A DNA stretch of 64,000 nt from Caldilineaceae bacterium (lineage in GTDB: Bacteria; Chloroflexota; Anaerolineae; Caldilineales; Caldilineaceae). The stretch spans positions 124,001-188,000 of the forward strand of contig JALHQH010000015.1 in the NCBI GenBank assembly GCA_022842065.1. Reading direction: 5' to 3'. The notes beneath the pieces are model-generated. The model was not told the origin of the DNA, did not search any database, and saw nothing but the letters and a program-made list of their open reading frames with translations. Positions 35,724 to 45,039 of this stretch are shown piece by piece. Each line of letters begins with the position of its first letter. Position 1 is the first letter of the stretch. The translations under genes and the position numbers were made by a program.

Positions 35724-37337
35724 TTAGCGAGTGATGAGTGGTAGATAGAGCATGGTGAAGCCTCCTGGCGCGCCGTTGAAAAGGAGGGTAATTGTTGCAT
35801 CTTGTGCTGTTTGGGTATCGGGATCATCCGAAGCTAGCAACTGCTGCCCGGTTGGCCCACTTGCTGTATAGCGTAGTTGTGCTTGGTTGGCCAGCGTTAG
35901 CCGTTGCGCAGTCGGCAGCACCTGGACGCGCAACGAGATCAATGCTGTACTGTTGGGGGCAAGCTCGTTAATGGCAATGACCACGCGCCCATCGGTTGGC
36001 TGATTGCCCATTTGGACCGTGCCGTGTGTGCTCTGGATCGAATCTGCCACCAACACCGTGCCGGCATCTGGCTGATCTTCTAAGATAATTTCGCGTAGCG
36101 GCGTGCCTCCATCATTGCGTATCGTGATCAGGTAGAGCAGAATGTCACCCGGTGAGACCGTGCCACTTTCATCGCCATCGACAAAGAGCAGATCGCGCTT
36201 TTGGAGGGTCAACGCCACCGGTGGCTCCGGCGTACTGGTCAGGGTGGCCGAAGGGGTCGGCGTCACCGTGATGGTTGCCGTTGGCGTTGCTGTCGGTAAG
36301 ATCGTTACTGTCGCCGACGGGGTGGGCGTGACGGCGAGGGTCGCGGTCGCGCCCGGCCGCGGGGTGGCGGTTTGGGTTGGCGGTGGCTGCTGTGTGGGGG
36401 TAGCAGTTGCAGTGGCCGTTGGGGTGGCGGTGGCGGTCTCGGTTGCCTTGAACGATTGGGTTGGCGTTGCCGTCGCGCTGGCGGTTGGTGTGACTGTCGG
36501 CGTCGCGGTTGCCGGTTCCTCGTGGCAATCGGCGGCCCAGTCAACGGCACTTAAAAAGAGTGCCAATCCTGCATTCGTTAGATCGGGACCAGTGGCATTA
36601 TGGATAAAGACTCGTTTGGCCGGGGCAACCAGGCCCACCATGGGGGTGCCGGCTGCATATGCATAAATCATCGCCCGCTTTTCATTTTGGGGATCGCGCG
36701 CGACAACTTGCGCGTTCTCATTGGGCTTACCCCAGTGAAATTTATTTTCACGGTTGACAACGGTTGTAACCTTGCCTATGTATCCAGCCGCCAGCGGATG
36801 GTTGGGATCAACAATGAGGATCTCCGTCTCCCCAATTATCTCACCGTAGGGACCCCGATCATCATCATCCCCATCGCCATTACCCCCATGATTAGCGCTC
36901 CCATCATCATCGTCCTCCGCCTCGACCATGCCCAGATCGTCCTGTAGCCAACCTTCCCAGGTGACAATGGGGACTGGGATATTGCGTAGTTTGGTGTTGA
37001 CTTCGACTGATTCGACCGATTCGGAGATGATAACCAGATCTTTCCCAATCGCATCGGCGGCTTGCACTTCATTGCCATTGCGGACGACCACAATATTGCC
37101 GAGCAGTGAGAGATAGAGGCGCAGTGGCTCATCGCGTGCCGGCAGCGGTCGACTGCCACTGACAAAAAGAATGGTCTTCAAGAAACAGCGTCCTTGCGCT
37201 GCTGGTCGTGCGGTCGCCGGTGTGGCTTGGGGCCATAAGGTGCCAAGCACGGTGAGGAGGAGGACTGCGCCCAGCACAAGCGACTGCCGGGGGGCGCGTA
37301 ACAGTAATTGTTGGGAATGGTTCACGGTTAATCTCAA
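35724..37337 (-). CDS. Secreted surface protein with Thr/Pro stalk and DUF11-like domain
   Basis: 537 aa. An N-terminal signal or anchor (residues about 18-43) precedes a globular region (50-290) that contains an acidic stretch (EAEDDDDGSA, GDGDDDD). A low-complexity stalk of TATPT repeats follows (about 280-375), then a DUF11-like beta domain (about 380-510: DILLYLITIRNDGGTPL). It ends MLYLPLITR, like the FG-GAP-like protein at 54966. The start TTG 37337 overlaps the upstream carboxypeptidase stop; GTG 37325 is an alternative. An exported cell-surface function is inferred, with no enzymatic motif. Confidence 0.75.
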   Translation of the reverse strand: MRLTVNHSQQLLLRAPRQSLVLGAVLLLTVLGTLWPQATPATARPAAQGRCFLKTILFVSGSRPLPARDEPLRLYLSLLGNIVVVRNGNEVQAADAIGKDLVIISESVESVEVNTKLRNIPVPIVTWEGWLQDDLGMVEAEDDDDGSANHGGNGDGDDDDRGPYGEIIGETEILIVDPNHPLAAGYIGKVTTVVNRENKFHWGKPNENAQVVARDPQNEKRAMIYAYAAGTPMVGLVAPAKRVFIHNATGPDLTNAGLALFLSAVDWAADCHEEPATATPTVTPTASATATPTQSFKATETATATPTATATATPTQQPPPTQTATPRPGATATLAVTPTPSATVTILPTATPTATITVTPTPSATLTSTPEPPVALTLQKRDLLFVDGDESGTVSPGDILLYLITIRNDGGTPLREIILEDQPDAGTVLVADSIQSTHGTVQMGNQPTDGRVVIAINELAPNSTALISLRVQVLPTAQRLTLANQAQLRYTASGPTGQQLLASDDPDTQTAQDATITLLFNGAPGGFTMLYLPLITR

Positions 37338-38899
37338 CTGAACAGGGGGGGCAGCGCAGATACGGGGGAAAAGCCATAAATTGCGCCATATTTGGTGCGC
37401 AAATAATCAAGATAAGGCGTCAGGGATAGCTCTTCGCCGGTCACCATTTTGACAAGCTCTGTTGTCGTGAACTTGGCCCCATGTTGGTAGATATTTGTGC
37501 GTAGCCAGTGGTGTAAGGTCCCAAATTGACCCTGTACGATCTGGCTGGGAATTTCTGGATGTTGGGCAAGCGCCGCGGCGTAAAACTGTGAAGCTAACAC
37601 ATTGCCCAGCGTGTAGCCCTGGAACTCACCGCCAATGACACCGGCAAACCAATGGACGTCTTGTAATACACCATCGCGATCATCGGGGGCATTAATGCCC
37701 AGCGTCTCGCGGTAAGCGGCGTGCCATGCTTCTGGTAGCTCGTCAATCGTCAGCTCACCCTCTAATAAAGCCAATTCAAGACCAAAGCGCGTAATCACAT
37801 GTAAATTGTAAGTCACTTCATCCGCATCAGTGCGGATCAGCGATGCTTCGGATTTGTTCACTGCCTTGTAAAAGGTTTCGACTGAAACGTTTGCCAGTTG
37901 GGTTGGGTAGTAAGTTTGTAATTTGGGGTAATAATATTGCCAGAAATCTAGACTGCGCCCCACCAGATTCTCCCACAGGCGCGATTGGCTTTCATGGACC
38001 CCAGACGATGTGCCATTCGCCAGTGGGGTGCCCTCGAAATCTGGATCGATGCCTTGCTCATAGAGGGCATGGCCGGCCTCGTGCATGGTGCTAAAGATCC
38101 CTTCGCCCAGGTAATTTTCACCCATGCGGGTAGTAATGCGCACATCACCTAACGAAAACTTAGTCATAAAGGGATGCAGCGTTTTATCCTGGCGCCCGCG
38201 GTTAAAGTCATAGCCAAAGTCCCTGATCACCGCTAGCCCAAAGTCCCATTGCCCCTTTTCGCTGTAATGTTGGGCTAGAAAATCGGCGTTGGGCTGCGCC
38301 TGTTTGCTAATCTGGGCCATGATCGCCACCAAGCCCTGGCGCAACTCAGCCAACAGTGGGCGCAAAAGGGCGACGCTCATGCCATCATCAGCGCGTGCAA
38401 TTAGCGGGTCGGCAATATGCTGGTAGTTGGGAAAGAAGCCCGCCATCTGGCGGCTGAGATCTAATGTTTTTTGCAACAGTGGTGCCATCGCGCGAAAGTT
38501 ATTTTCTGGGCGGGCGACGGTCCAGACTTCATAGCTGTGCGCAATGTGGTTGGCTAATTCAGCCGTAAAGGCCGCCGGCACTTTGATGGCACGCTCATAG
38601 TCGCGGCGGGTCACCCGGAGCAGTGATGACTCGTTGCTGGCATAGGCAAAGTCGCGTAGGGCAGGTTCCAGCCCATCCAGCAAGCGGCCAATAGCTGGAT
38701 CTGTAAATTTCTCGTGGGCCAATTGCTGGAGCGTTGCCAGTTGGCGACCACGTGCGGCTGCGCCACCTGGCGGCATGTAGGTGGTTTGATCCCAGTTAAG
38801 TACCGCCGCGGCTGCATTTAAATCATCGACTTCGTGCAGGCGCGCCTGCAACTCCTCAAATTGGGCAACGGCGACTGGGGTAGTGAACGTGGTTTGCAA
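37334..38899 (-). CDS. M32-family metallocarboxypeptidase
   Basis: A 521-aa zinc carboxypeptidase of the thermostable carboxypeptidase Taq family. The HEAGHALYEQ zinc motif is followed by HESQSRLWEN, the other M32 signature. It releases C-terminal residues from peptides, likely in the cytoplasm. The start is TTG 38899, weakly supported by AGAAAG upstream; there is no ATG in the first residues. It overlaps the DUF11 gene by 4 bp. Confidence 0.92.
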   Translation of the reverse strand: MQTTFTTPVAVAQFEELQARLHEVDDLNAAAAVLNWDQTTYMPPGGAAARGRQLATLQQLAHEKFTDPAIGRLLDGLEPALRDFAYASNESSLLRVTRRDYERAIKVPAAFTAELANHIAHSYEVWTVARPENNFRAMAPLLQKTLDLSRQMAGFFPNYQHIADPLIARADDGMSVALLRPLLAELRQGLVAIMAQISKQAQPNADFLAQHYSEKGQWDFGLAVIRDFGYDFNRGRQDKTLHPFMTKFSLGDVRITTRMGENYLGEGIFSTMHEAGHALYEQGIDPDFEGTPLANGTSSGVHESQSRLWENLVGRSLDFWQYYYPKLQTYYPTQLANVSVETFYKAVNKSEASLIRTDADEVTYNLHVITRFGLELALLEGELTIDELPEAWHAAYRETLGINAPDDRDGVLQDVHWFAGVIGGEFQGYTLGNVLASQFYAAALAQHPEIPSQIVQGQFGTLHHWLRTNIYQHGAKFTTTELVKMVTGEELSLTPYLDYLRTKYGAIYGFSPVSALPPLFS

Positions 38900-39527
38900 G
38901 AGCGATTCTTTCTATCGGTCGATGAATTAAGGATGTTGGCGCACTATCCGGCTGATTCTGCCATGCTGATCTACCACGTTGCTGACTCATCCATTTTGCC
39001 ATGAATATGCTTCAACTCCTTGACTACTTTTGTGCGCATTATATGCTACGACCCGTTGATTTACCAACTTCCTGAATATGTTACAATGTTCACAAGCGTA
39101 ATAGCGTTTGGCATATGAGGTAGACCGGAGTATAATATACTCTAGCTATTTTTGGGGATGGTTGCTGTTTAAGTGCGTAAGGAGATCGTAGTGTGCTTCT
39201 TGCGTGCTTTCGCGGCGAACTTTCCTGCATGATTGAGGCATTCGGCATAATTCTTTGCTTTACATACGGCTACCCTGCGCACCTTTGTCTGCTTGCGATT
39301 TGCTGATGATTGTAGGAGCTCTTTTATCCGGGACGTTTTTTATTCTGGTTTTATTCTGGAATTTATTGTCCTTTGTACAGGTATTGTGCAATGCAGCCTA
39401 CGATGGTTGTACGGTACTGATAAAAGAGTGAATCTAATGCATCAGTTGAATCGCCAGATCGAGGGTTGCCTAGGCAGTAGAGGTGTCATTGCAAGCGGGT
39501 TGTGCTGGCAGTATTGGGGAGGCTATG
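38900..39527. other. Divergent intergenic region with promoter and long leader
   Basis: This 628-bp gap separates the minus-strand M32 gene from the plus-strand S1 gene. It contains the promoter at 39108-39136 and a leader of about 385 nt. AAGGAG followed by GTG (39191) opens a 13-codon ORF (MCFLRAFAANFPA) that might be a leader peptide. No other gene is seen. Confidence 0.45.
39108..39136 (+). promoter_or_regulatory. Strong sigma-70 promoter upstream of the S1-domain gene
   Basis: TTGGCA (39108-39113, five of six), a 17-nt spacer, and a perfect TATAAT (39131-39136). It is the best promoter match noted on the plus strand. Confidence 0.65.
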
Positions 39528-40517
39528 ATGACTGAACATTCAGAACCGATTGTTGCAGAGGCAACAACAACGGCAGCGTCAGACGCGGTAAGTGCAGAAC
39601 CAAGCACCGCTGATATAGATGTCGCTGACACGATGATGGCTGCGGCCGTGGCAGAGCCGACAGCGCAGGTAAGCGATACTGACACTGCTGTGCAAGGCAC
39701 TGACAATGATAACGAAAATGGTGAGCTGACAGAGCCTGAGGAGATCGATGATGAGGGTCGCGTTGTCAAGCTGCTCGCTGTCGGTCAAGAAGTCACCGGC
39801 GTTGTCAAGCGCATCACCGAATTTGGGGCATTTGTCGATATTGGGGTGGGACGTGATGGCTTAGTACATATCTCTGAGTTGTCATCCCGTCGCGTGGGCA
39901 AAGTGGCCGACGTTTTACAGGAAAACCAGGAAATACAAGTCTGGATCAAGAAGCTCGATCGCGACCGCAATCGGATCAGCCTGACTATGGTTGACCCCAA
40001 TACCAAGACCATCCGTGATCTCGAAAAAGGTGAATTGGTCCACGGTACGGTGACCCGCATTCTGCCTTATGGCGCATTTGTGGATATTGGCATTGGGCGT
40101 GATGCTCTGCTGCACATCCGCGAAATGAGTGAAGGGTATGTGGCGAAACCAGAAGATGTCGTGAAAGTGGGCGACGAACTTGACGCCCGGGTGATCGAGT
40201 TGAGTCGCCGGCGTCAACGGGTTGATCTCAGTTTGAAGGGGTTGCGGCCTGAACCGGAACCACAGCCTGTTTCGCAACAAGAACAGTTGGCACAGGCTGC
40301 GCAAGAGCCCGAAGAAGAGAGTGTTGATGACTTCGCTGATATTGAAGTTTTGACACCCATGGAATTGGCGTTCAAGCGCGCGATGGAAGCCGAAGGGATT
40401 ACAATCGACACTGGTAAGGGTGGCGGTAAAAAGCGGGGCAAGAAGGGCCGACGCGGCACGCGTTCGATCCAAGACGAAATCATTGCCCGTACCCTTGAAG
40501 TCGCCGGCAAATCGTAA
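39528..40517 (+). CDS. S1-domain RNA-binding protein (ribosomal protein S1-like, two domains)
   Basis: 329 aa from ATG 39528 (GGGGAGG 39517-39522; the ATG at 39525 is too near). An acidic Ala/Thr/Glu-rich N-terminus (1-90) precedes two S1 OB-folds (about 92-165 and 177-247), with [18 protein letters not shown] and [19 protein letters not shown] Glu/Gln linker and a Lys/Gly-rich segment ([13 protein letters not shown]) end the protein. Two-domain S1 proteins in Chloroflexi-like bacteria likely bind mRNA on the ribosome. A hairpin terminator follows. Confidence 0.85.
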   Translation: MTEHSEPIVAEATTTAASDAVSAEPSTADIDVADTMMAAAVAEPTAQVSDTDTAVQGTDNDNENGELTEPEEIDDEGRVVKLLAVGQEVTGVVKRITEFGAFVDIGVGRDGLVHISELSSRRVGKVADVLQENQEIQVWIKKLDRDRNRISLTMVDPNTKTIRDLEKGELVHGTVTRILPYGAFVDIGIGRDALLHIREMSEGYVAKPEDVVKVGDELDARVIELSRRRQRVDLSLKGLRPEPEPQPVSQQEQLAQAAQEPEEESVDDFADIEVLTPMELAFKRAMEAEGITIDTGKGGGKKRGKKGRRGTRSIQDEIIARTLEVAGKS

Positions 40518-40635
40518 AAGACTAAATGTACGAAATGGCGTTGGTTTGAAAAAGGATAACTGCCTTTACTGCTAAATGTAGTAGGGATTATCGTCTTTTA
40601 AACAGCGCACCTGTTAAGAATGAAAAGTAGCATTA

Positions 40636-40664
40636 GGGGTGGTGATTATTCATCACCCCGTTTT
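40636..40664 (+). terminator. Intrinsic terminator after the S1 gene
   Basis: GGGGTGGTGA (40636-40645) pairs with TCATCACCCC (40650-40659) with one wobble, and GTTTT follows. It is 118 nt downstream of the S1 stop. Confidence 0.75.
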
Positions 40665-41011
40665 GCATTTCCTGGGATTAGTGGATCAGATAACTTTGTA
40701 TTTGCCAATGCAGCTGCCGGTTTTCGTCTTGATACTCAAATCAACTTGAGAAGCCGAGTTTTAGATTTTGCTGGATGGGGTCACCGCTACTTTTGTTAGC
40801 CCGCTATTGACTGACCCCTTCCAGGAAGATGGATGACCCGAAGCGCCGCGTTGCATTCTGCATAGAGTATAGTTGCTGTTCTCGATCCACTTGGGGCAAT
40901 CGGCAAAAGGGTTACATCGGCTTTGACCTGTTTGTGCTAAAATTAAGCGCGCCACTTCCCGCTCGGCGCTTATATAAATGATAAATAAGTCAAGGATAAA
41001 GGGATGGTTGT
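40665..41011. other. Intergenic region, nothing else recognised
   Basis: About 350 bp between the S1 terminator and the SDR gene. No ORF of note or repeat was seen. A promoter for the SDR-dGTPase pair should lie here. Confidence 0.4.
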
Positions 41012-41758
41012 ATGGAACTAAAAGGCAAGAACGCACTGATCACTGGTGGTGCGCACCGGGTTGGCAAGGCGATCACGTTGATGCTGGCCGAGGCGGGGGT
41101 CAATGTCGCTATCAATTACAACGCCTCGGCCATGCCTGCCCAGGAAACGGCGGCGGAAGCACAAGCCTTTGGCGTCACAGCACGCTCTTTCCAGGCTGAT
41201 ATGGCCGATCGGCAGGCAGTTGATCGAATGGCGGATGCGATCACAACTGCCTTCGGTGGTGTTGATCTGATCATCAACAATGCTAGCTATTTTGGCAAAA
41301 CTCCTTTCCCCACGCAAGATGAGGAGGTCTATGCCATGTGGCAACAGGTGACGCGCATTATGATCGATGGGCCTTTCTTTATCTGCAACCGGCTCGTTCC
41401 CCACATGCTGGAACGGGGCGGCGGTGCCATTATCAACATTGTTGATCTTTCTCCTTGGACGCCCTGGCGCAGTATGATGGCCCACGCCGTCGGCAAAGCT
41501 GGCTTGGTAACGATGACGCGCGCGATGGCCTTAGAATTGGCCCCCACCATTCGTGTGAATGCCGTTGCCCCCGGGGCCGTTGTGCCCCCCCCCGACTACA
41601 GTGCCAAACAGATTGAAGCTTCCGGACAGCGCAATCTGCTCAAAAAATGGGGTGGTAACGAAGCCGTCACCCAGGCCGTACGTTATCTGCTTGACGCCGA
41701 TTTTGTCACCGGCGAGGTGCTCACGGTTGACGGCGGCGAGCGCTTTGTCCATCGTTAA
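41012..41758 (+). CDS. SDR protein of the pteridine-reductase/FolM type
   Basis: 248 aa. The cofactor motif TGGAHRVG resembles FolM/PTR1 (TGaxxRiG), NNAS stands in place of NNAG, and Asp145 (NIVDLSPW) occupies the PTR1 Asp181 position. The Tyr of YxxxK is His158 (HAVGK, K162), 13 residues after the Asp as expected, so a catalytic Tyr-to-His change. It may reduce pterins or other carbonyls, or be altered in activity. It is followed by dGTPase with 60 bp between. Confidence 0.7.
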   Translation: MELKGKNALITGGAHRVGKAITLMLAEAGVNVAINYNASAMPAQETAAEAQAFGVTARSFQADMADRQAVDRMADAITTAFGGVDLIINNASYFGKTPFPTQDEEVYAMWQQVTRIMIDGPFFICNRLVPHMLERGGGAIINIVDLSPWTPWRSMMAHAVGKAGLVTMTRAMALELAPTIRVNAVAPGAVVPPPDYSAKQIEASGQRNLLKKWGGNEAVTQAVRYLLDADFVTGEVLTVDGGERFVHR

Positions 41759-41818
41759 AGGCCCACCAATTTTGGGTAGCCATCGTCGCCGTCTGATTCT
41801 GACAAAGGAGCCGCGCAG

Positions 41819-42982
41819 ATGATCGTGACACGCCAAGTGCTAGAAGCACGCGAAGAGCAATTTCTAGCTTCTTATGCAATGTATAGTAGCCAAAGCCGTG
41901 GTCGCATTTATGCGGAAACTGAACATGATTACCGCACTGTTTATCAACGCGACCGGGATCGGATCATCCACACCACTGCTTTTCGCCGTCTCGAGTACAA
42001 GACGCAAGTTTTTGTTTATTCTGAAGGTGATCACTACCGCAACCGTCTAACCCATAGTGTGGAGGTGGCGCAGATTGGGCGCACATTAGCACGAGCGTTG
42101 GGCTGCAATGAGGATCTAACCGAAGCCATCTGTTTGGCGCATGATTTGGGCCATCCGCCTTTTGGTCATGTGGGCGAAGCAACCCTGAATGCGTTAATGG
42201 CCGCGCATGGCGGCTATGATCACCAAAAGCAGACCTACCGGATTCTGACCGAGTTAGAGCGTCGCTATCCCGAACATCCCGGCTTAAATGTGACCTATGA
42301 AGTGCGCGAAGGGGTGGTAAAGCATGATACGGATTACGACATTATCGATGCGCGTGATTACTTCCCGACGGAAAGGGGGACGCTAGAGTGTCAACTGAGC
42401 AACCTGGCCGATGAGATTGCCTATAATACCAGTGATCTAGATGATGGTCTACGCAGTAATATTCTTGATCCCGAAGCCGTGGTTGAATTGGGGATCGCGC
42501 AAAAGGTCTTAGCCAGTTTAGGCGAACCATCGCATAGTAATTTACGCAATAATATGCTGCGCTATCGCTTTGTGCGGCGCTTGGTGGGCATGGAAGTGAG
42601 CGATGTAATTCGTACAACCGAGCAAAATCTACAAGCGGCTGGGGTAAGGACATTGGCTGATCTGCGTCAACTACCCCACAATGTTGCGGCCTACTCAGCC
42701 GAGTTTCATGCCCTGAACAGCGAACTAAAACGTTACCTGTTTGACTGTTTTTATCGCCATTATCGGGTTGTGCGGATGGCTTCGAAGGCCGAGCGCCTGC
42801 TTAGCGATCTGTTTGATGCTTATGTAGAGCAGCCGCTACAACTGCCCACCGAATTACAACAGCGCGCTCGTGAACATCCCGAGGGCTTATACCGCGTGGT
42901 TTGTGATTACTTAGCCAGCATGACCGACCGCTACGCCATTCAGGAACACAAGCGCCTCTTTGATCCAGAAGAGCGCGCCTAG
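41819..42982 (+). CDS. dgt: Deoxyguanosinetriphosphate triphosphohydrolase-like HD-domain protein
   Basis: A 387-aa HD-superfamily dNTPase. RRLEYKTQVF, NRLTHSVEVAQIGR and LAHDLGHPPFGHVGE contain the H...HD...D metal set. It hydrolyses dGTP (or other dNTPs) to the nucleoside and triphosphate. AAGGAG lies nine nt before ATG 41819. Probably co-transcribed with the SDR gene. Confidence 0.9.
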   Translation: MIVTRQVLEAREEQFLASYAMYSSQSRGRIYAETEHDYRTVYQRDRDRIIHTTAFRRLEYKTQVFVYSEGDHYRNRLTHSVEVAQIGRTLARALGCNEDLTEAICLAHDLGHPPFGHVGEATLNALMAAHGGYDHQKQTYRILTELERRYPEHPGLNVTYEVREGVVKHDTDYDIIDARDYFPTERGTLECQLSNLADEIAYNTSDLDDGLRSNILDPEAVVELGIAQKVLASLGEPSHSNLRNNMLRYRFVRRLVGMEVSDVIRTTEQNLQAAGVRTLADLRQLPHNVAAYSAEFHALNSELKRYLFDCFYRHYRVVRMASKAERLLSDLFDAYVEQPLQLPTELQQRAREHPEGLYRVVCDYLASMTDRYAIQEHKRLFDPEERA

Positions 42983-42989
42983 AGGAATC

Positions 42990-43051
42990 GGCTGGTTAGT
43001 TAGTTGGTTAGTTAGTTAGCGGCTCGACAAACCAACCAACCAACTAACCAA
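42990..43051. repeat. TTGGTTAG / CCAACTAA low-complexity inverted repeat
   Basis: TTAGTTAGTTGG units on the left face CCAACCAACCAACTAACC on the right across GCGGCTCGAC. It lies between the convergent dgt gene and the minus-strand 601-aa gene, so it could serve as a terminator hairpin. Confidence 0.75.
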
Positions 43052-43054
43052 TCC

Positions 43055-44860
43055 TCACCGCTTCTGCTGTACCGTCATTTCCACCTTAATGTTATGAAAG
43101 ATCCCTTTGGCTGCGCCACTCTGGGCATATTTGACCTCAATGATCACACAGTCAAGCAGCAAGTTCTGACTTTCTAGTTGGAAATGGACATTGGGTTGTG
43201 CCGTAAATGGCCGGGGGTTGTCCTGGCGCTCCTTGAGAAAGACTTGCTCCAGGTTGTTATCAACCGCATACTCGCTGAGCAAAATGCGCGTCTGCTGGCC
43301 CATGCTGCGCTCATCGGATTTGTCAAAGAGCCAAACTTCCAGCGCTACCACCTGATCTGGCCCTGTCTGCACCAGCGCATTCTTGGTACTTACTCCCATG
43401 CCAAATTCGCCAATATATTTTCCCGCCGCCGGATCGAGAATTGCTTTTGATTCGTCGTACTCATGCATTCCAACCCGGTATTGCAGGGTGTGCTGATCGA
43501 GAATTTTGTAACGAGTACGCTGTGCCGGCAGGGGGGCTGCACTTGCCGCTGGGGTTGGTTCCCGATGACGAGCAAGCGGCTCTACCGGCGGCGTGGCGCG
43601 CCGGGCGCTCGGATCGTCTTCATCGTCGATCTCTTCCTCTTCTGCCCCCTCTTCATCGCCGTCTTCATCTATTTCTTCGTCTAGGGTATGACTGTGGCCG
43701 GCCAGGCGGCTCGGCGTGGGGTGCGCAGCCCCCTCTTTTTCCCATGTGGGCTCTAGCAGATCTTCATCGCTTTCATCCTCATCGGCAAGCTGGTAATCGG
43801 TTACAGTAAAGCGGTTGCCTGGTTGGGCTGGGCCTCTCTGCGTCTCCACGTCATCGTCATCATCTTGCGCAAAGTGATCAACTGCAAACTCAGCTTCGTC
43901 AGCTTCGTCGTATGCTTGTTCAAAGCGCTCATCCGCTCTATTGCGTGCTGTCTCTGCCGGCGGCCGGCGGTATGCGTCCGTCTCTTCGGCAGTGAAGGTG
44001 TCGCGCCGCTCATCAGTATCGCGATAACGGGCTGCCGGTGCGCGCCAATCGCTATCCTCATCTTCCGCTTCAAACGCAAGATCATCGTGGGCCATCACCA
44101 TCGACCGCCCCGGCAATGGCTGCGCCCCGCGGCCCCGCTGGCCACCAACTGCATAGTCGTCGTCTGTAAACTCATCATCGCCTAGCGTGTCGTTTTCCCA
44201 CGCGTTGGCCGATGACCCACGACGGTCGCGCCACTGCTGGAAGCGTTCGCGCAAGGTAATAAACCAGGCTTGGCGATCAATGCCAACAACGGTAAACAAA
44301 AGATAGAGACCACCACCCATGAGCAGTAAAACCAAGAGCCAGAGCAGCCACTGCCACTGGCTGCTCGCTTCGGTTGTGGTTGCAGTGGTGGTTACGCCGC
44401 TTGCCGTTGTATCATTGGTGGCACCCACCTGCGTTGGCAGCGGTACTAATTCGGGGGCTTGGCCGGCGGCTGCGCTGTCGCTGGCGGCCAGCGTTGGTGG
44501 TACTAGCCCAATGGCACTGGCGAGGCGCCCTAAATTGCTGATGCGAATAGCACGCTCTGGTTGCTGGCTGTCACGAAAATAAAGAATGGCATCATTAAAG
44601 GTTTGCTGGATCTCTGGCTCAAAGCCTTGGAGGCGACGCCAGGCAATTTCCGCTGCCTCGGGATCGCTGTAAATGACAAAGGCATCAGCCACCGCGGCGA
44701 GGTACTCAGCCTTCTCGGCCGTATCAAGATCGCGCAGGGTGGCACCTTCCCACTCAACCGGCCAGAGCACCCAACCGACAAAAAGGCCCAGCAAAAGCCC
44801 AAGGCTCAGGGCAATGCTGAAAATGGTGGCAAAGAGTTGTTGTGGTTTGGCATTGTTCAT
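43055..44860 (-). CDS. Two-membrane-segment protein with acidic linker, unknown function
   Basis: 601 aa. The N-terminus has one membrane helix (about 10-33), then a roughly 130-residue domain with TPR-like features (LAAVADAFVIYSDPEAAEIAWRR...), a second helix near 170-188, a long acidic disordered stretch (about 225-430, EEIDEDGDEEGAEEE), and a conserved-looking C-terminal domain (about 455-601: YKILDQHTLQYRVGMHEYDESK). No catalytic motif is seen. It follows manC by 179 bp on the same strand. I do not recognise the family. Confidence 0.65.
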   Translation of the reverse strand: MNNAKPQQLFATIFSIALSLGLLLGLFVGWVLWPVEWEGATLRDLDTAEKAEYLAAVADAFVIYSDPEAAEIAWRRLQGFEPEIQQTFNDAILYFRDSQQPERAIRISNLGRLASAIGLVPPTLAASDSAAAGQAPELVPLPTQVGATNDTTASGVTTTATTTEASSQWQWLLWLLVLLLMGGGLYLLFTVVGIDRQAWFITLRERFQQWRDRRGSSANAWENDTLGDDEFTDDDYAVGGQRGRGAQPLPGRSMVMAHDDLAFEAEDEDSDWRAPAARYRDTDERRDTFTAEETDAYRRPPAETARNRADERFEQAYDEADEAEFAVDHFAQDDDDDVETQRGPAQPGNRFTVTDYQLADEDESDEDLLEPTWEKEGAAHPTPSRLAGHSHTLDEEIDEDGDEEGAEEEEIDDEDDPSARRATPPVEPLARHREPTPAASAAPLPAQRTRYKILDQHTLQYRVGMHEYDESKAILDPAAGKYIGEFGMGVSTKNALVQTGPDQVVALEVWLFDKSDERSMGQQTRILLSEYAVDNNLEQVFLKERQDNPRPFTAQPNVHFQLESQNLLLDCVIIEVKYAQSGAAKGIFHNIKVEMTVQQKR

Positions 44861-45039
44861 GGGTGCAGCGTCTCTCTTTACAGTGTAGACGTTTGAAGCA
44901 AGCGGGGGATGCTGCGAAAAGGCTTGTAAAGGGTAAAACGCAAAGCATCAAACGCAATAGGGGCAATAGGGTTTTGCTGCTCTATTCCATTTTATGCTTT
45001 GCGCACATCAATCAGCTCAGCGCGTGTTGATTTAATTGA

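Noticed and set aside
36142..36666. Antisense 174-aa ORF rich in Val/Gly
   Set aside because: It is the complement of the TATPT low-complexity stalk in the DUF11 gene; the composition is a mirror artefact. The same applies to 50967-51884.
41531..41836. Minus-strand ORF between the SDR and dGTPase genes
   Set aside because: Overlaps two confident plus-strand genes in a mirror frame.
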